This document shows, piece by piece, positions 18,201-27,101 of a DNA stretch of 64,000 nt. The stretch is taken from the NCBI RefSeq assembly GCF_000429305.1, contig NZ_AUBP01000007.1:62001-126000 (forward strand), given 5' to 3'. The position numbers and the translations under genes were made by a program. The notes under the pieces were generated by a model. That model was not told the DNA's origin, did not search any database, and saw nothing but the letters and a program-made list of their open reading frames with translations. Origin of the DNA: Desulfovibrio inopinatus DSM 10711. Its GTDB lineage: Bacteria; Desulfobacterota; Desulfovibrionia; Desulfovibrionales; Desulfovibrionaceae. Within the stretch, counting starts at the first letter, position 1. Every line of letters starts with the position of its first letter.

Positions 18201-19256
18201 TTACGGGTTCGCGGCTTGGTCGGCCATAAGCGTGGCCAGACGTCGTGTGAAACGGCGTACGTCGTCTTCGGTCGTATCGAATGAAGTCATCCAACGCACC
18301 TCGTGGGTGTCAGCATCCCAAACATAAAATGGAAATTCAGCGGAAAGCGCGGTGGTAACGTCAGGAGGAATGACGGCGAAGACCGCATTGGCTTGTGGAG
18401 TTTGCGTAATGCGAACGCCAGGAATATCGGCTGCGAGTGTAGCTAATAAGGCTGCCATTGCATTGGAATGACGGGCATTTTCAAGCCAAAGATCATTTTC
18501 GAGCAACGCGAGGAATTGGGCGGCAAGAAAGCGATTTTTGGACGCAAGCTGCATGCCTTGTTTGCGAATATATTTAAAATGGCGAGCGAGTTCCGTGTTA
18601 AAGAAGACAACAGCCTCGCCAAACAGCAGACCGTTTTTGGTTCCACCAAAGGAAAGGACATCCACTCCGGCCTCAACGGTAATGGAGGCGGGAGATACGC
18701 CAAGGCTGGCGACGGCATTGGCAAATCGGGCACCGTCCATGTGGAGGTGCAGGTTGTGCGCCTGACATACGTGGCCAATGGCGCTGATTTCACTCGGGGT
18801 GAGAACGACACCACATTCCGTTGCCTGCGTGATGGACACCACTTTGGGCTGAACACGGTGCTCATTGCCGACCTGACCAAGATAATGCGTTATGCCCTCA
18901 GGCGTAATACGACCATCGGATGAAGGCAACGTCAGCAGCTTCATTCCACCGAAGCGTTCTGGTGCTCCGCATTCATCGACATTGATATGGGCTTGTTCGG
19001 AACAGATGACAGCTTGATGAGGCCAGAGCAGGCTCGACAGCGACAGAACATTGGCCGCTGTTCCGGTGAACACGAAAAAAACTTCAACTTTGCAGCCGAA
19101 GAGTTCACAAAACGCGGCTTCAGCACGTTTTGTCAGGGGATCGTTGCCATATGGAGCGACGTGGTCGGTATTGGCTGTTTGCAATGCAGCAAGGACAGCA
19201 GGATGCGCTCCGGAGACATTGTCACTGGCGAAGCTAACAGTTCTATGGTGTGGCAT
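18201..19256 (-). CDS. Low-specificity threonine aldolase
   Basis: A 351-residue PLP enzyme of the beta-eliminating lyase family that cleaves L-threonine or allo-threonine to glycine and acetaldehyde. Visible marks are the N-terminal FASDNVSGAHP, the cofactor-binding FTGTAANVLSL, the Asp that contacts the pyridine nitrogen in LHLHMDGARFANA, and the Schiff-base Lys in SFGGTKNG. Length is normal. AGGA lies about 12 bases before the ATG. It sits 17 bases after asnB and 23 before the YbjN-like gene, forming a three-gene minus-strand unit. Confidence 0.93.
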   Translation of the reverse strand: MPHHRTVSFASDNVSGAHPAVLAALQTANTDHVAPYGNDPLTKRAEAAFCELFGCKVEVFFVFTGTAANVLSLSSLLWPHQAVICSEQAHINVDECGAPERFGGMKLLTLPSSDGRITPEGITHYLGQVGNEHRVQPKVVSITQATECGVVLTPSEISAIGHVCQAHNLHLHMDGARFANAVASLGVSPASITVEAGVDVLSFGGTKNGLLFGEAVVFFNTELARHFKYIRKQGMQLASKNRFLAAQFLALLENDLWLENARHSNAMAALLATLAADIPGVRITQTPQANAVFAVIPPDVTTALSAEFPFYVWDADTHEVRWMTSFDTTEDDVRRFTRRLATLMADQAANP

Positions 19257-19273
19257 GCAGTAATTTTTCCTGA

Positions 19274-21178
19274 TTATGATTCAAAGTAGGTATTGTACCA
19301 CATTTCAAGGCACAAAAGCGCATACAATCGCTTGCCGTGATCGACGAGACCGGATTTATGTTCTTCAAGCAGGCGTTCTATTTCCGAGGTATGGAAAAAT
19401 TGGCGAGAAAATGTTCCGTCGAGAAGCCGATTTTTGGTTTCTGCATAGAGGCTTGTCCGAAGCCATAACCCGACGGGGAGACCAAAGCCCTGCTTGCCCG
19501 CGTTGACAATGTGTTTGGGCAAAAGGTGGGCGAATGCTTTTCGCAGCAAAATTTTGCCGGCAAATCGAGTGGTTTTATACTGCACTGGTAGCCGAGAAGC
19601 AAACTCGGCCACGCGGATATCGAGTAACGGAGAGCGTCCTTCAAGGGAATGCGCCATCGCTGTACGATCGGATTTCACGAGAAGGTCGCCGGGAAGATAC
19701 GAGCGCTGATCGACAGCCAACGTTTTGTCGAGAAACGTGCTGGCTTCGGCAGCATCGAAGAGATCGGACAACAGCGTTGAGGTCGGGGGAAAACCGGTTT
19801 GTTGTAGCGCTTCGGATTGGAAGAGCCGGAGTTTATCTGTTTCCGAAAAATACGACCCCCAACGTAACAGACTGGCGCGTCGGTCTCCGGCAGCGGCCTG
19901 CGCTAGGCGCTTGAGACCGGCGGAATAGTTCTGCTCAATGGGGACATCGGCACGCTCGGGTAAACGTGAAACAAGCCAGGGGACAAGTCGTTGAGTCAGC
20001 CAGCGCGGCATTTTTGTATAGATATTCGCCCAGGGATCAAGCCGATACCGTTGGTAGCCAGCAAACATCTCGTCGCCACCATCACCATTGAGAGCAACAG
20101 TGACATGGCGGCGAGTTTCTTCAGCAAGGACGAGGCAGGCAATCGCCGATGGGTCAGCCAGAGGCTCATCGAAAACCCGCGGTAAATGGTCAATCCGTGA
20201 AAAGAGGTCTTGTCGGTCAACAATAAATTCACGGTGATCGGTGCCGAATCGATTGGCAATATGTCGAGCTCGATCGAGTTCCGAAAAACGCTCTTCACGA
20301 AAACCGATAGAAAAGGTGCGGACCGGACCGGAGCCGAGTTCCGCCATGAGTGCCGTGACAATACTGGAGTCGATACCGCCGGAGAGGTGTGCACCAAGTG
20401 GCACATCACTGACCAGACGTACCCCTACGGCATCGGTGATAACTTCACGGAGTTGCTCAATGAGAGCATCTTGTTTTCCGGTCAACTTGGGTTCGAATGA
20501 CGGATTGTAATACTGCTCGACAGTCACGGTATTCGACTGGACCATGAGTCGGCAGCCGGCAGGAAGTTTTCGAACCCCGGCAAATGCACTCATATCGTCG
20601 GGGACATATTGCAGGCTCAAATAATGATAAATGGCTTCGAGGTTGAGGCGGCGGTCGATATCGGGGTGAGCGAGCAGGCCCTTTATTTCCGAGGAAAAGA
20701 CAAAGTCGCTATGTGCCAGGGCATAATGGAAGGGTTTTTTTCCAAATGGATCACGAGCGGCGAACAGTCGTTTTTCACGTTCGTCCCAGATAGCGAAGGC
20801 AAACATTCCCCGGAGTTTGTGAACACAATCCACACCCTCTTGTTCATAGAGATGCAGAATGGTTTCGGTATCCGATGTTGAGGTGAACCTATGCCCGCAT
20901 CGTTCGAGATCCTGGCGCAACTCCTGAAAGTTGTAGATTTCCCCGTTGAAGACGATCCAGATCGATCGATCTTCGTTGGTCATGGGCTGGTCACCGGTGA
21001 CAAGGTCAATAACAGCCAGCCGACGATGCCCTAAGGCAGCCCCGGTCCCGCGAACATCAATGCGTTCAACAACGCTTGACCCATCGGGCCCGCGATGAGC
21101 CATGGCGTCGCGCATAGCATACACAGGAGCCAGCGCTTTGGGACCGCGATCGGTCACAATGCCACATATACCACACAT
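19274..21178 (-). CDS. asnB: Asparagine synthase (glutamine-hydrolysing)
   Basis: A 634-residue enzyme that converts aspartate, ATP and glutamine to asparagine, or a relative that amidates another substrate. The start is placed at the ATG whose next codon is the catalytic Cys2 of the class II glutaminase domain (MCGICGIV), with GGGAGG 11 bases upstream; a longer frame would mask the required N-terminal Cys. Glutaminase domain about 1-220 (AHRGPDG, NGEIYNFQ), synthetase domain from about 230 with the pyrophosphate loop LSGGIDSS and NGDGGDE. The length fits the long AsnB type also seen in exopolysaccharide-linked clusters, but no polysaccharide genes are nearby. Confidence 0.94.
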   Translation of the reverse strand: MCGICGIVTDRGPKALAPVYAMRDAMAHRGPDGSSVVERIDVRGTGAALGHRRLAVIDLVTGDQPMTNEDRSIWIVFNGEIYNFQELRQDLERCGHRFTSTSDTETILHLYEQEGVDCVHKLRGMFAFAIWDEREKRLFAARDPFGKKPFHYALAHSDFVFSSEIKGLLAHPDIDRRLNLEAIYHYLSLQYVPDDMSAFAGVRKLPAGCRLMVQSNTVTVEQYYNPSFEPKLTGKQDALIEQLREVITDAVGVRLVSDVPLGAHLSGGIDSSIVTALMAELGSGPVRTFSIGFREERFSELDRARHIANRFGTDHREFIVDRQDLFSRIDHLPRVFDEPLADPSAIACLVLAEETRRHVTVALNGDGGDEMFAGYQRYRLDPWANIYTKMPRWLTQRLVPWLVSRLPERADVPIEQNYSAGLKRLAQAAAGDRRASLLRWGSYFSETDKLRLFQSEALQQTGFPPTSTLLSDLFDAAEASTFLDKTLAVDQRSYLPGDLLVKSDRTAMAHSLEGRSPLLDIRVAEFASRLPVQYKTTRFAGKILLRKAFAHLLPKHIVNAGKQGFGLPVGLWLRTSLYAETKNRLLDGTFSRQFFHTSEIERLLEEHKSGLVDHGKRLYALLCLEMWYNTYFES

Positions 21179-21460
21179 GAAAGAAACGCCTCCCAGCCTG
21201 ATTGGAGTTTCACGAACAACGTCCCTGCTCTGCTCATTATGCACGTTGTGTATTTCCCTTACAGGAAGCCCCATGGACCTGGCAACACAAGGAGAAATAG
21301 AGAAACGGTAAAATATGTTACAATGTGTTCATTGTGGTGATGACAAAAAGGGGAATTCGAAAAAAACGGAACGTATATTCTTTTTCTTCGTTCTTCGATC
21401 GTCATATGCTACAGCTTGCTGCAATTCTAGAAAATATTATCATTAATAAGGAGATAAGTT

Positions 21461-21787
21461 ATGAAATTCATTCGTACTTTCCTCGTTGCCATGACATGTG
21501 TTGCCGTTTATGCGGGCGTGGCCGGCGCGGTCACGATAACGGGAACATTTAATGGATGCGATATCGGCCAAGGCATGTGGGGATGCTCCATCACCACGGC
21601 GAACGGATATGACTACTATCTCAGCGCGTCAGCGGACGGAACAGAAGGCTTCGGCGATCTGAACACCCCGAATGATGTTTTCGAGACCATCGATATCGAT
21701 AACTGGAAAGGAAAAACCGTCATCCTTGAGGGAGAACTGAACCAAGACGGTGAACTTATCGAGGTGGATTCCATTCGGTTACAATAA
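21461..21787 (+). CDS. Small exported protein of unknown function
   Basis: A 108-residue protein with a clear Sec signal peptide (MKFIRTFLVAMTCVAVYAG, cleavage likely after AGA). The mature part of about 85 residues has two cysteines (FNGCDIGQGMWGCSI) that could form a disulfide, and an acidic beta-rich body. AAGGAG stands 7 bases before the ATG. It is a monocistronic gene between two leftward genes. No family recognised; an OB-like fold is possible from KGKTVILEGELNQDGEL, but this is a guess. Confidence 0.75.
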   Translation: MKFIRTFLVAMTCVAVYAGVAGAVTITGTFNGCDIGQGMWGCSITTANGYDYYLSASADGTEGFGDLNTPNDVFETIDIDNWKGKTVILEGELNQDGELIEVDSIRLQ

Positions 21788-21980
21788 GCTGTTCTTTGAG
21801 TGAATGAGTAGGCTGTATAAAGCATATGAGGGACCAGGCAAATATTGCACTTGTACCGCCGGGGGCATTGATTTTTTTTATCAAAAAATGCTCTAGAAAA
21901 AATATAATCGCAATGACGGCGGCATAAATGCATACATGACGTATGCAAAACGGCAGTCTCTCTTTAAAAAAACAAAAGCG

Positions 21981-22014
21981 ATGTGGGAGCGTCACACCAT
22001 GAACGCTCCCGCAT
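21981..22014 (-). terminator. Rho-independent terminator of the Tle1-like gene
   Basis: The arms 21981-21992 and 22003-22014 pair over 12 bp with one G-U, core GGGAGCGT/ACGCTCCC, loop of 10 bases. Reading the minus strand, the hairpin is followed by CTTTTGTTTTTTTAAA, a strong T tract. It lies 53 bases after the stop of the gene at 22067. Confidence 0.85.
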
Positions 22015-22066
22015 GATGCCGGTTCATCGCATATATATCGAGAGCCCATGAGTCAAAGGCCACGCT

Positions 22067-23626
22067 TCACACACATGTAATCGTCAATTGGATACTTCCT
22101 TTATTGTTTCCATAAAAGCTCCAAACATCATTTGGAAAACAATAGAGATAGCCCGGGCGCGTTATTGTCAAGGGAGTATCCTCATGCTTGGTGAGGTTGA
22201 CATATTGATGTGGGACCGGACTCCCGTCGTTATGAACGCCCTTGTTCGTCGTGTTCGATTCGCCATCGTTCGCGATGGCGCCGACCATGACAAACCATGG
22301 CATATCCTCTACTCGTTTTGTCATTAAAAAATCCATTGATTCATTCTTGATAAGTTTCTTCACGGCGGATTCGACAACTCCCCATAACGAGGCGACCGCA
22401 CGTACAATATCACCGCTGGTGATCGTGTTGTTCTGCGTGCCATACCAGTCACAGTCATCCTTGCTGTCTTGCCATGTGCCGGAAGCAGAGAAACAGTAGG
22501 ACTTTCCGGCTTCCAGATAGACATTGGTGGCGTTCCAGTGGGTATCTGCAAAAACATCGATATTGACGTTTTCATTGCGATGTAAAATTACCGTGGGATG
22601 GTATGCGGGGTAGCTAATGGGAGAGATGTTTTGCCGTTGAAAGGCGCTCTGATGGAATTTGTCTTGGTGTTCATTGGTCATGGCCGGAATGTTTCGAGGG
22701 CGAGAACGGAGCTTTGCAATACTTCCCTTATATGAATTGTGCATCATCCCCAACGGATTCGCCCGGATCGTTTTCTGGAGACCGGGACGAAAAAGCAATC
22801 CTTTGCTGGCGCTTTCTTCCATCATCCAAAGAAGCGCCCCATTGGAAAGATCGCCGTTTGCATATCCGCCGCCCACGTCGGAATGAGAACCGGGAAACCA
22901 GACTTCCTTGACGTTCTTGTTCTCTTTGACGTTTGCCCAATGGGTTACGGTAAAACAGGAACGAACTTCATCAATGGCCATTGCATGACAGGCGTTTTTG
23001 ATGTGACTGCTGATATTGGTGTCGTGAAAGCGCCATTTTTTACAATTGTCGAGGAGATTGAGAAGCCCCAATTCATCAGGAATGCCTAAAGCGCCAACCG
23101 TATCCCAAACTCCGAGAAAGTGAATCGGAGTCGGTTCGGAATTGTTAAAGAAAGCCCAATCGGATTCTGCCCACACTTCTGGTTGTCGTTTTTCTTCCTT
23201 GTCGGCCCGATACCCGACATCATATCCAGTATGTACACGCCTCCATGCTTCTGGCGATTTTATACCGCGTAAGTCGAGAAGTCCCATTCCGATAAATCCG
23301 GCCAGACTTCGGACGGTAAAGGCTCCACGACTGAAACCGAAAAGGTAAATTTCATCACCCCCTTCATAATTGGTCGCCAACCAGTGGTATGCGCTGCAAA
23401 TGTTCCGGCTCATGCCGAAGCCGATTGCGCCGCCAGCAATCCGATCAAAGAGACTCCTTCCACTGCCAACACCGGGGTGGTAGTATTTCAATTGCCTCGT
23501 TGCATCGGGCCCTTGGTCTGCAACCGCGTTGTAGAGCTTGAACACATTCGTCGGTGCGGGAATGCCATTCTCTTCCTGTTCCGGTTTATTCCAAGTTCCA
23601 TCACAGCAAACGATCAATCGCTTCAT
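22067..23626 (-). CDS. Tle1-like (DUF2235) phospholipase, candidate T6SS effector
   Basis: A 519-residue protein. It starts MKRLIVCCDGTWNKP, the typical opening of DUF2235 alpha/beta hydrolases, the family of Tle1 type VI lipase effectors. The nucleophile elbow is FGFSRGAF (GxSxG), and a second hallmark is WFPGSHSDVGGGY. Residues from about 340 to the end form an extra beta-rich domain (NENVNIDVFADT, GKSYCFSASGTW, RPGYLYCFPND) that looks like a carbohydrate- or membrane-binding sandwich; I cannot name it. AAGGAG stands 7 bases before the ATG at 23626, which decides the start. There is no immunity gene or VgrG beside it; the VgrG cassette is about 32 kb away. It is single, with a strong terminator. 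Confidence 0.85.
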   Translation of the reverse strand: MKRLIVCCDGTWNKPEQEENGIPAPTNVFKLYNAVADQGPDATRQLKYYHPGVGSGRSLFDRIAGGAIGFGMSRNICSAYHWLATNYEGGDEIYLFGFSRGAFTVRSLAGFIGMGLLDLRGIKSPEAWRRVHTGYDVGYRADKEEKRQPEVWAESDWAFFNNSEPTPIHFLGVWDTVGALGIPDELGLLNLLDNCKKWRFHDTNISSHIKNACHAMAIDEVRSCFTVTHWANVKENKNVKEVWFPGSHSDVGGGYANGDLSNGALLWMMEESASKGLLFRPGLQKTIRANPLGMMHNSYKGSIAKLRSRPRNIPAMTNEHQDKFHQSAFQRQNISPISYPAYHPTVILHRNENVNIDVFADTHWNATNVYLEAGKSYCFSASGTWQDSKDDCDWYGTQNNTITSGDIVRAVASLWGVVESAVKKLIKNESMDFLMTKRVEDMPWFVMVGAIANDGESNTTNKGVHNDGSPVPHQYVNLTKHEDTPLTITRPGYLYCFPNDVWSFYGNNKGSIQLTITCV

Positions 23627-23987
23627 CGCTCTTCTCCTTGGTGGTCTTTTCCAAGACTGTACATTGTCAGGCCATTTCCTCCCATGCATCCTACGTTACA
23701 AACAATTCATCTATCAAAACAAACCATGTGACAACGATAAAAATCAATTTAACCGAAGATGTATCGCCTCAATACGCATCGAGATAAAATTATACGTAAC
23801 CCATCCCATATATATCTCGCTTTTAAATATACATTTCTTGCATAACATCGGCCCGTTTTGCGTTGGCATGGGGTTTCCCCTTTTTAATTTTGTGACTATT
23901 TCAGACCTGGGCGATGCGTTGTCAAAGCGCTGTGGATGCCTTAAAACGTCTTGCTGTCTTTCATTTTTTATCGGGGGAAGAGGTCGT
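23627..23987. other. Intergenic region between divergent genes
   Basis: About 360 bases, AT-rich at 23690-23850, separating the lipase gene from the TRAP operon. A weak GGGG-TTT-CCCC hairpin followed by TTTTT lies near 23871-23886. An open frame runs into this region upstream of dctP but has no ribosome site and no matching signal peptide, so it is not coding. Confidence 0.45.
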
Positions 23988-24992
23988 ATGCGGCGAATTG
24001 TTGTAGGGGTGTTGGTGGTTGTAGGAGTGTTGTCCGGGATGTTTGGCGCTACGGTGTGTCGAGCGGCGTCGCTGGATATCAAACTTGGCATCGTGACGAC
24101 GCCGGGGACGGCGCAGTATATTGCTGCGGAACTCTTCAAAAAATGTATTGAAGAGCGGTCCAATGGTGATATCGGGGTGACCATTTACCATAGTGCCAGC
24201 TTGGGCAATGAGACTGAAATTCTCCAGCAGATTCAGATGAATGCCATTCAGATGGGCATCATTACGTTAGGCCCCTTCGATGTGTTTGTGCCTGAAGTCA
24301 ATGTGGTCGCCTTTCCGTTTCTCTTTCATGACTACGATGAAGTCTCGCGGATTCTCGATGGTCCTCTTGGACAAAAAGTTCTCGATTCGCTTGCTCAGGC
24401 CGGGTTCAAAGGGTTGGCGTTTTCCGAGAACGGGTTTCGGCATCTCACCAACAGCAAACACCCTGTCAACACGGTCGACGATGTATCCGGCCTCAAGATT
24501 CGTGTGATGGAATCCAAGGTTCATCAGATGTTGTGGCGTACACTTGGCGCCAACCCCACGCCTATGGCGTGGCCCATCTACACTGAACTCCAACAAGGCA
24601 CCATCGATGGTCAGGAAAATCCGCTGAGCGTCATTGACCTCTACAAGCTTTATGAAGTGCAGAAGCACCTGACGCTGACTGGACATGTTTACTCCGCCCA
24701 TATCGATATTGCCAATCTGGAATGGTTTTCGTCGTTGTCCACAGAGCAACAGGATCTCATTAGGACATGTATGCGCGAAGCCGCCGTGGAACAGCGCAAA
24801 TGGAACCGCGACAACGAAGTAAAATTTTTGGAATCATTGAAAGCTCACGGCATGGAGGTTGTCGAGCATCCGGATAAAGCCTCGTTTCGCAAGCGGGCCG
24901 AAGCTCTGAAATCCATGGATATCTATACGGCGAACCCCAAAACAGCCGCCTTGCTCGACGAATTTCTTACGGCAACGGCAGAGCCGCAATAG
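23988..24992 (+). CDS. dctP: TRAP transporter solute-binding protein, DctP family
   Basis: A 334-residue periplasmic binding protein. Sec signal peptide MRRIVVGVLVVVGVLSGM with cleavage near VCRA-AS. The mature protein follows the DctP pattern: ELFKKCIEERSNGDIGVTIY, GNETEILQQIQMNAIQMG, then GLKIRVMESKVH with the conserved Arg that binds the carboxylate of the ligand, and DGQENPLSVI. The ligand is probably an organic acid. GAGG stands 4 bases before the ATG at 23988. It is followed by dctQ and dctM at 7 bases and a 4-base overlap, giving a complete TRAP operon. Confidence 0.94.
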   Translation: MRRIVVGVLVVVGVLSGMFGATVCRAASLDIKLGIVTTPGTAQYIAAELFKKCIEERSNGDIGVTIYHSASLGNETEILQQIQMNAIQMGIITLGPFDVFVPEVNVVAFPFLFHDYDEVSRILDGPLGQKVLDSLAQAGFKGLAFSENGFRHLTNSKHPVNTVDDVSGLKIRVMESKVHQMLWRTLGANPTPMAWPIYTELQQGTIDGQENPLSVIDLYKLYEVQKHLTLTGHVYSAHIDIANLEWFSSLSTEQQDLIRTCMREAAVEQRKWNRDNEVKFLESLKAHGMEVVEHPDKASFRKRAEALKSMDIYTANPKTAALLDEFLTATAEPQ

Positions 24993-24999
24993 GAGCCGC

Positions 25000-25557
25000 A
25001 TGGTTTTGTCTGCGTTGCAAGCTCTCCAAAAAGGACTTGTTTGGGGAAGTGATATGTGTGGCCGGCTGGTCGATATCGTTGTCGCTGGCCTCGCTCTGAG
25101 CATGGCCGCGGTTATTTTTAGCCAGGTGGTCAGCCGGTATCTCTTGAATCATTCTTTGTTTTGGTCTGAAGAACTTGGACGTTGTCTGCTTGTCTGGGTC
25201 ACGTTTCTTGGCGCGTGCGCAGCCTATAAGCGTTCCGCCCATGCCCGGATTGACGTTGCCGGAGTATTGTCGTGCTTGCCCGGTCGGTGGGGTGGGGTTT
25301 CGGTGCGAACTGCCAATATGATCGGTCACCTCGCCGGACTTGGGCTTTTTTATATCATGATCCGGTATGGATTCGCCTTTTTTACTTTTCTCAAATTTCA
25401 ACAAACCACGAGCCTTGGTGTCTCCAAACAAGTGCCATTTGTGATTGTACCCATCAGTGGAATCATTTTGTTTCTCCACGGTCTCGCCTTTTTCATGACG
25501 GATATCGTCGGCCAATCCGATGACGGCAGGCCGAATACGATCTCGGGAGGCACATGA
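25000..25557 (+). CDS. dctQ: TRAP transporter small membrane subunit, DctQ family
   Basis: A 185-residue protein with four predicted membrane helices, the normal DctQ layout. WSEELGRCLLVWVTFLGACA is the family signature in the region of helices 2-3. It pairs with DctM in the inner membrane for Na+- or proton-driven uptake of the ligand brought by DctP. GGAG stands 4 bases before the ATG. Its TGA overlaps the ATG of dctM. Confidence 0.92.
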   Translation: MVLSALQALQKGLVWGSDMCGRLVDIVVAGLALSMAAVIFSQVVSRYLLNHSLFWSEELGRCLLVWVTFLGACAAYKRSAHARIDVAGVLSCLPGRWGGVSVRTANMIGHLAGLGLFYIMIRYGFAFFTFLKFQQTTSLGVSKQVPFVIVPISGIILFLHGLAFFMTDIVGQSDDGRPNTISGGT

Positions 25558-26825
25558 GCCTGCTCCTCGTTATCGTTTTACTCGTACTCATCGCGTTGGG
25601 TACCCCTATTGCCGTGGCCATTGGAGCGGCGTCCTGCCTGGCTTTTTTTCTTCCCGGCGGTGTCAGCCCCATGGTGGCGGTTCAGCGAATGTATGGCGGT
25701 GCAGATTCGTTTCCATTGATGGCTGTCCCTCTGTTTCTCCTCGCAGGATCACTGATGGAAGCGGGCGGATTGTCACGGCGTATTGTGGATTTGGCTGATG
25801 CACTGGTCGGCTGGCTTCCCGGTGGATTGGCTGCGGTCTCCATTGTTTCGGCCATGTTTTTTGCGGGTATTTCCGGATCGGCGGCCGCAGATACGGCAGC
25901 GGTCGGCGCTATTCTCATTCCAGCCATGTCCAGTCGAGGATATCCCGCTCCCTTTTCCGGGGCTGTGCAAGCCGCCGGTGGATCTATCGGCGTCATTATT
26001 CCACCGAGTATTCCCATGATTATTTTCGGAGTGCTGACCGGCGCCTCCATTGGAAAACTTTTTGCCGCCGGACTTCTCCCCGGCCTTCTCATGGGGGCCA
26101 GTCTTATTGCTGTTGCTGCCATCGTGACTGGTCGATCATTGCATATTTCGCGCTCCCCGTTCTCGTTGGCACGCCTGGTTCGGGTTATAGGGCCGTCGCT
26201 TTGGGCCTTGGGGGCTCCTGTCTTGATTCTTGGCGGAATTTTGGGGGGCGTGTTTACGGCAACTGAATCGGCGGCTGTAGCCGTGGCGTATGCGCTTTTT
26301 GTCGGGGTGGTCGTCTATCGTGAATTGCGTCTGCCCGAAATTTGGCGCCGCGCGTTGGAGTCCGCGGTGATGTCCGGGGTAATTATGTTCATCATCGCCC
26401 AGGCTACCGTTTTTTCCTGGCTGCTTGCCTTGGATCAGGCACCGACGGCCGTGGCTGGGGCGCTCTTGTCCGTCACCGATAATCCGGTGTTACTGCTCGT
26501 GTTGCTCAATGCCGTCTTGCTGGTGGCCGGTACGATTCTCGAAACCACGGCTGCCCTGCTCCTCTTTGTTCCAGTCGTCATGCCACTCTTGCCGACGCTT
26601 GGGATTGATGTCGTTCAACTTGGTGCCATCGTTGTGGTCAACTTGGCCATTGGTATGCTGACACCTCCGCTTGGTATCTGTCTGGTTGTCTCTTCGGGAC
26701 TCAGCGGCGCGTCCATTGTTCGGGTGAGCCGGGCTGTGCTGCCATTTCTTGCCGCTTTGCTTATCGACCTCGCATTAATTTCGTTTTGGCCACCACTGAC
26801 GACGTGGCTGCCTGGATTTTTTTAG
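25554..26825 (+). CDS. dctM: TRAP transporter large membrane subunit, DctM family
   Basis: A 423-residue protein with about 12-13 predicted helices. Hallmarks are GTPIAVAIGAASCLAFF at the N terminus, FPLMAVPLFLLAGSLMEAGG, the conserved GSAAADTAAVGAILIP motif and GSIGVIIPPSIPMIIFG. It forms the transport path of the TRAP system. The ATG overlaps the dctQ stop, with GGGAGG 3 bases upstream, so translation is coupled. The gene ends the operon; only a weak hairpin (GCTCTT/AAGAGC, 26877-26894) follows. Confidence 0.95.
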   Translation: MSLLLVIVLLVLIALGTPIAVAIGAASCLAFFLPGGVSPMVAVQRMYGGADSFPLMAVPLFLLAGSLMEAGGLSRRIVDLADALVGWLPGGLAAVSIVSAMFFAGISGSAAADTAAVGAILIPAMSSRGYPAPFSGAVQAAGGSIGVIIPPSIPMIIFGVLTGASIGKLFAAGLLPGLLMGASLIAVAAIVTGRSLHISRSPFSLARLVRVIGPSLWALGAPVLILGGILGGVFTATESAAVAVAYALFVGVVVYRELRLPEIWRRALESAVMSGVIMFIIAQATVFSWLLALDQAPTAVAGALLSVTDNPVLLLVLLNAVLLVAGTILETTAALLLFVPVVMPLLPTLGIDVVQLGAIVVVNLAIGMLTPPLGICLVVSSGLSGASIVRVSRAVLPFLAALLIDLALISFWPPLTTWLPGFF

Positions 26826-27031
26826 GACGGTTGTGATTTTTCGTATCATTTCCTACCTCTTCTCAAAAGGGGACAGGCTCTTTTTCTTAAGAGCAATATG
26901 ACGGTCGTTTGGGCGAGTGAGATGCCAGTCGTTGTCGATATGATTGATGTCTATGTAATTAGTCTATTTTATTTGATATTTTGAGTCCTTTCAAATCGGA
27001 ACGAAGTGTATTATAAGGATACGCTTCTACG

Positions 27032-27050
27032 CGGGCGGTTTCACCGCCCG
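27032..27050 (+). promoter_or_regulatory. GC-rich hairpin in the dnaN leader
   Basis: CGGGCGGT (27032-27039) pairs with ACCGCCCG (27043-27050) around the loop TTC, followed by ATTTTC. It lies 51 bases before the dnaN start. The stem and short T run look like a weak intrinsic terminator or attenuator. A site upstream of a replication gene is suggestive, but the sequence alone does not prove regulation. Confidence 0.4.
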
Positions 27051-27101
27051 ATTTTCATGAAATTGACGTTTTCTACACATAATCAAGCCGAGGGGCTCTT
27101 C

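Noticed and set aside
23538-23987. N-terminal extension of dctP
   Set aside because: The signal peptide starts at the ATG at 23988, which has a ribosome site; the extension would place it inside the protein.
26826-27101. Replication origin or DnaA-box cluster before dnaN
   Set aside because: No TTATCCACA-like repeats are visible in the gap.
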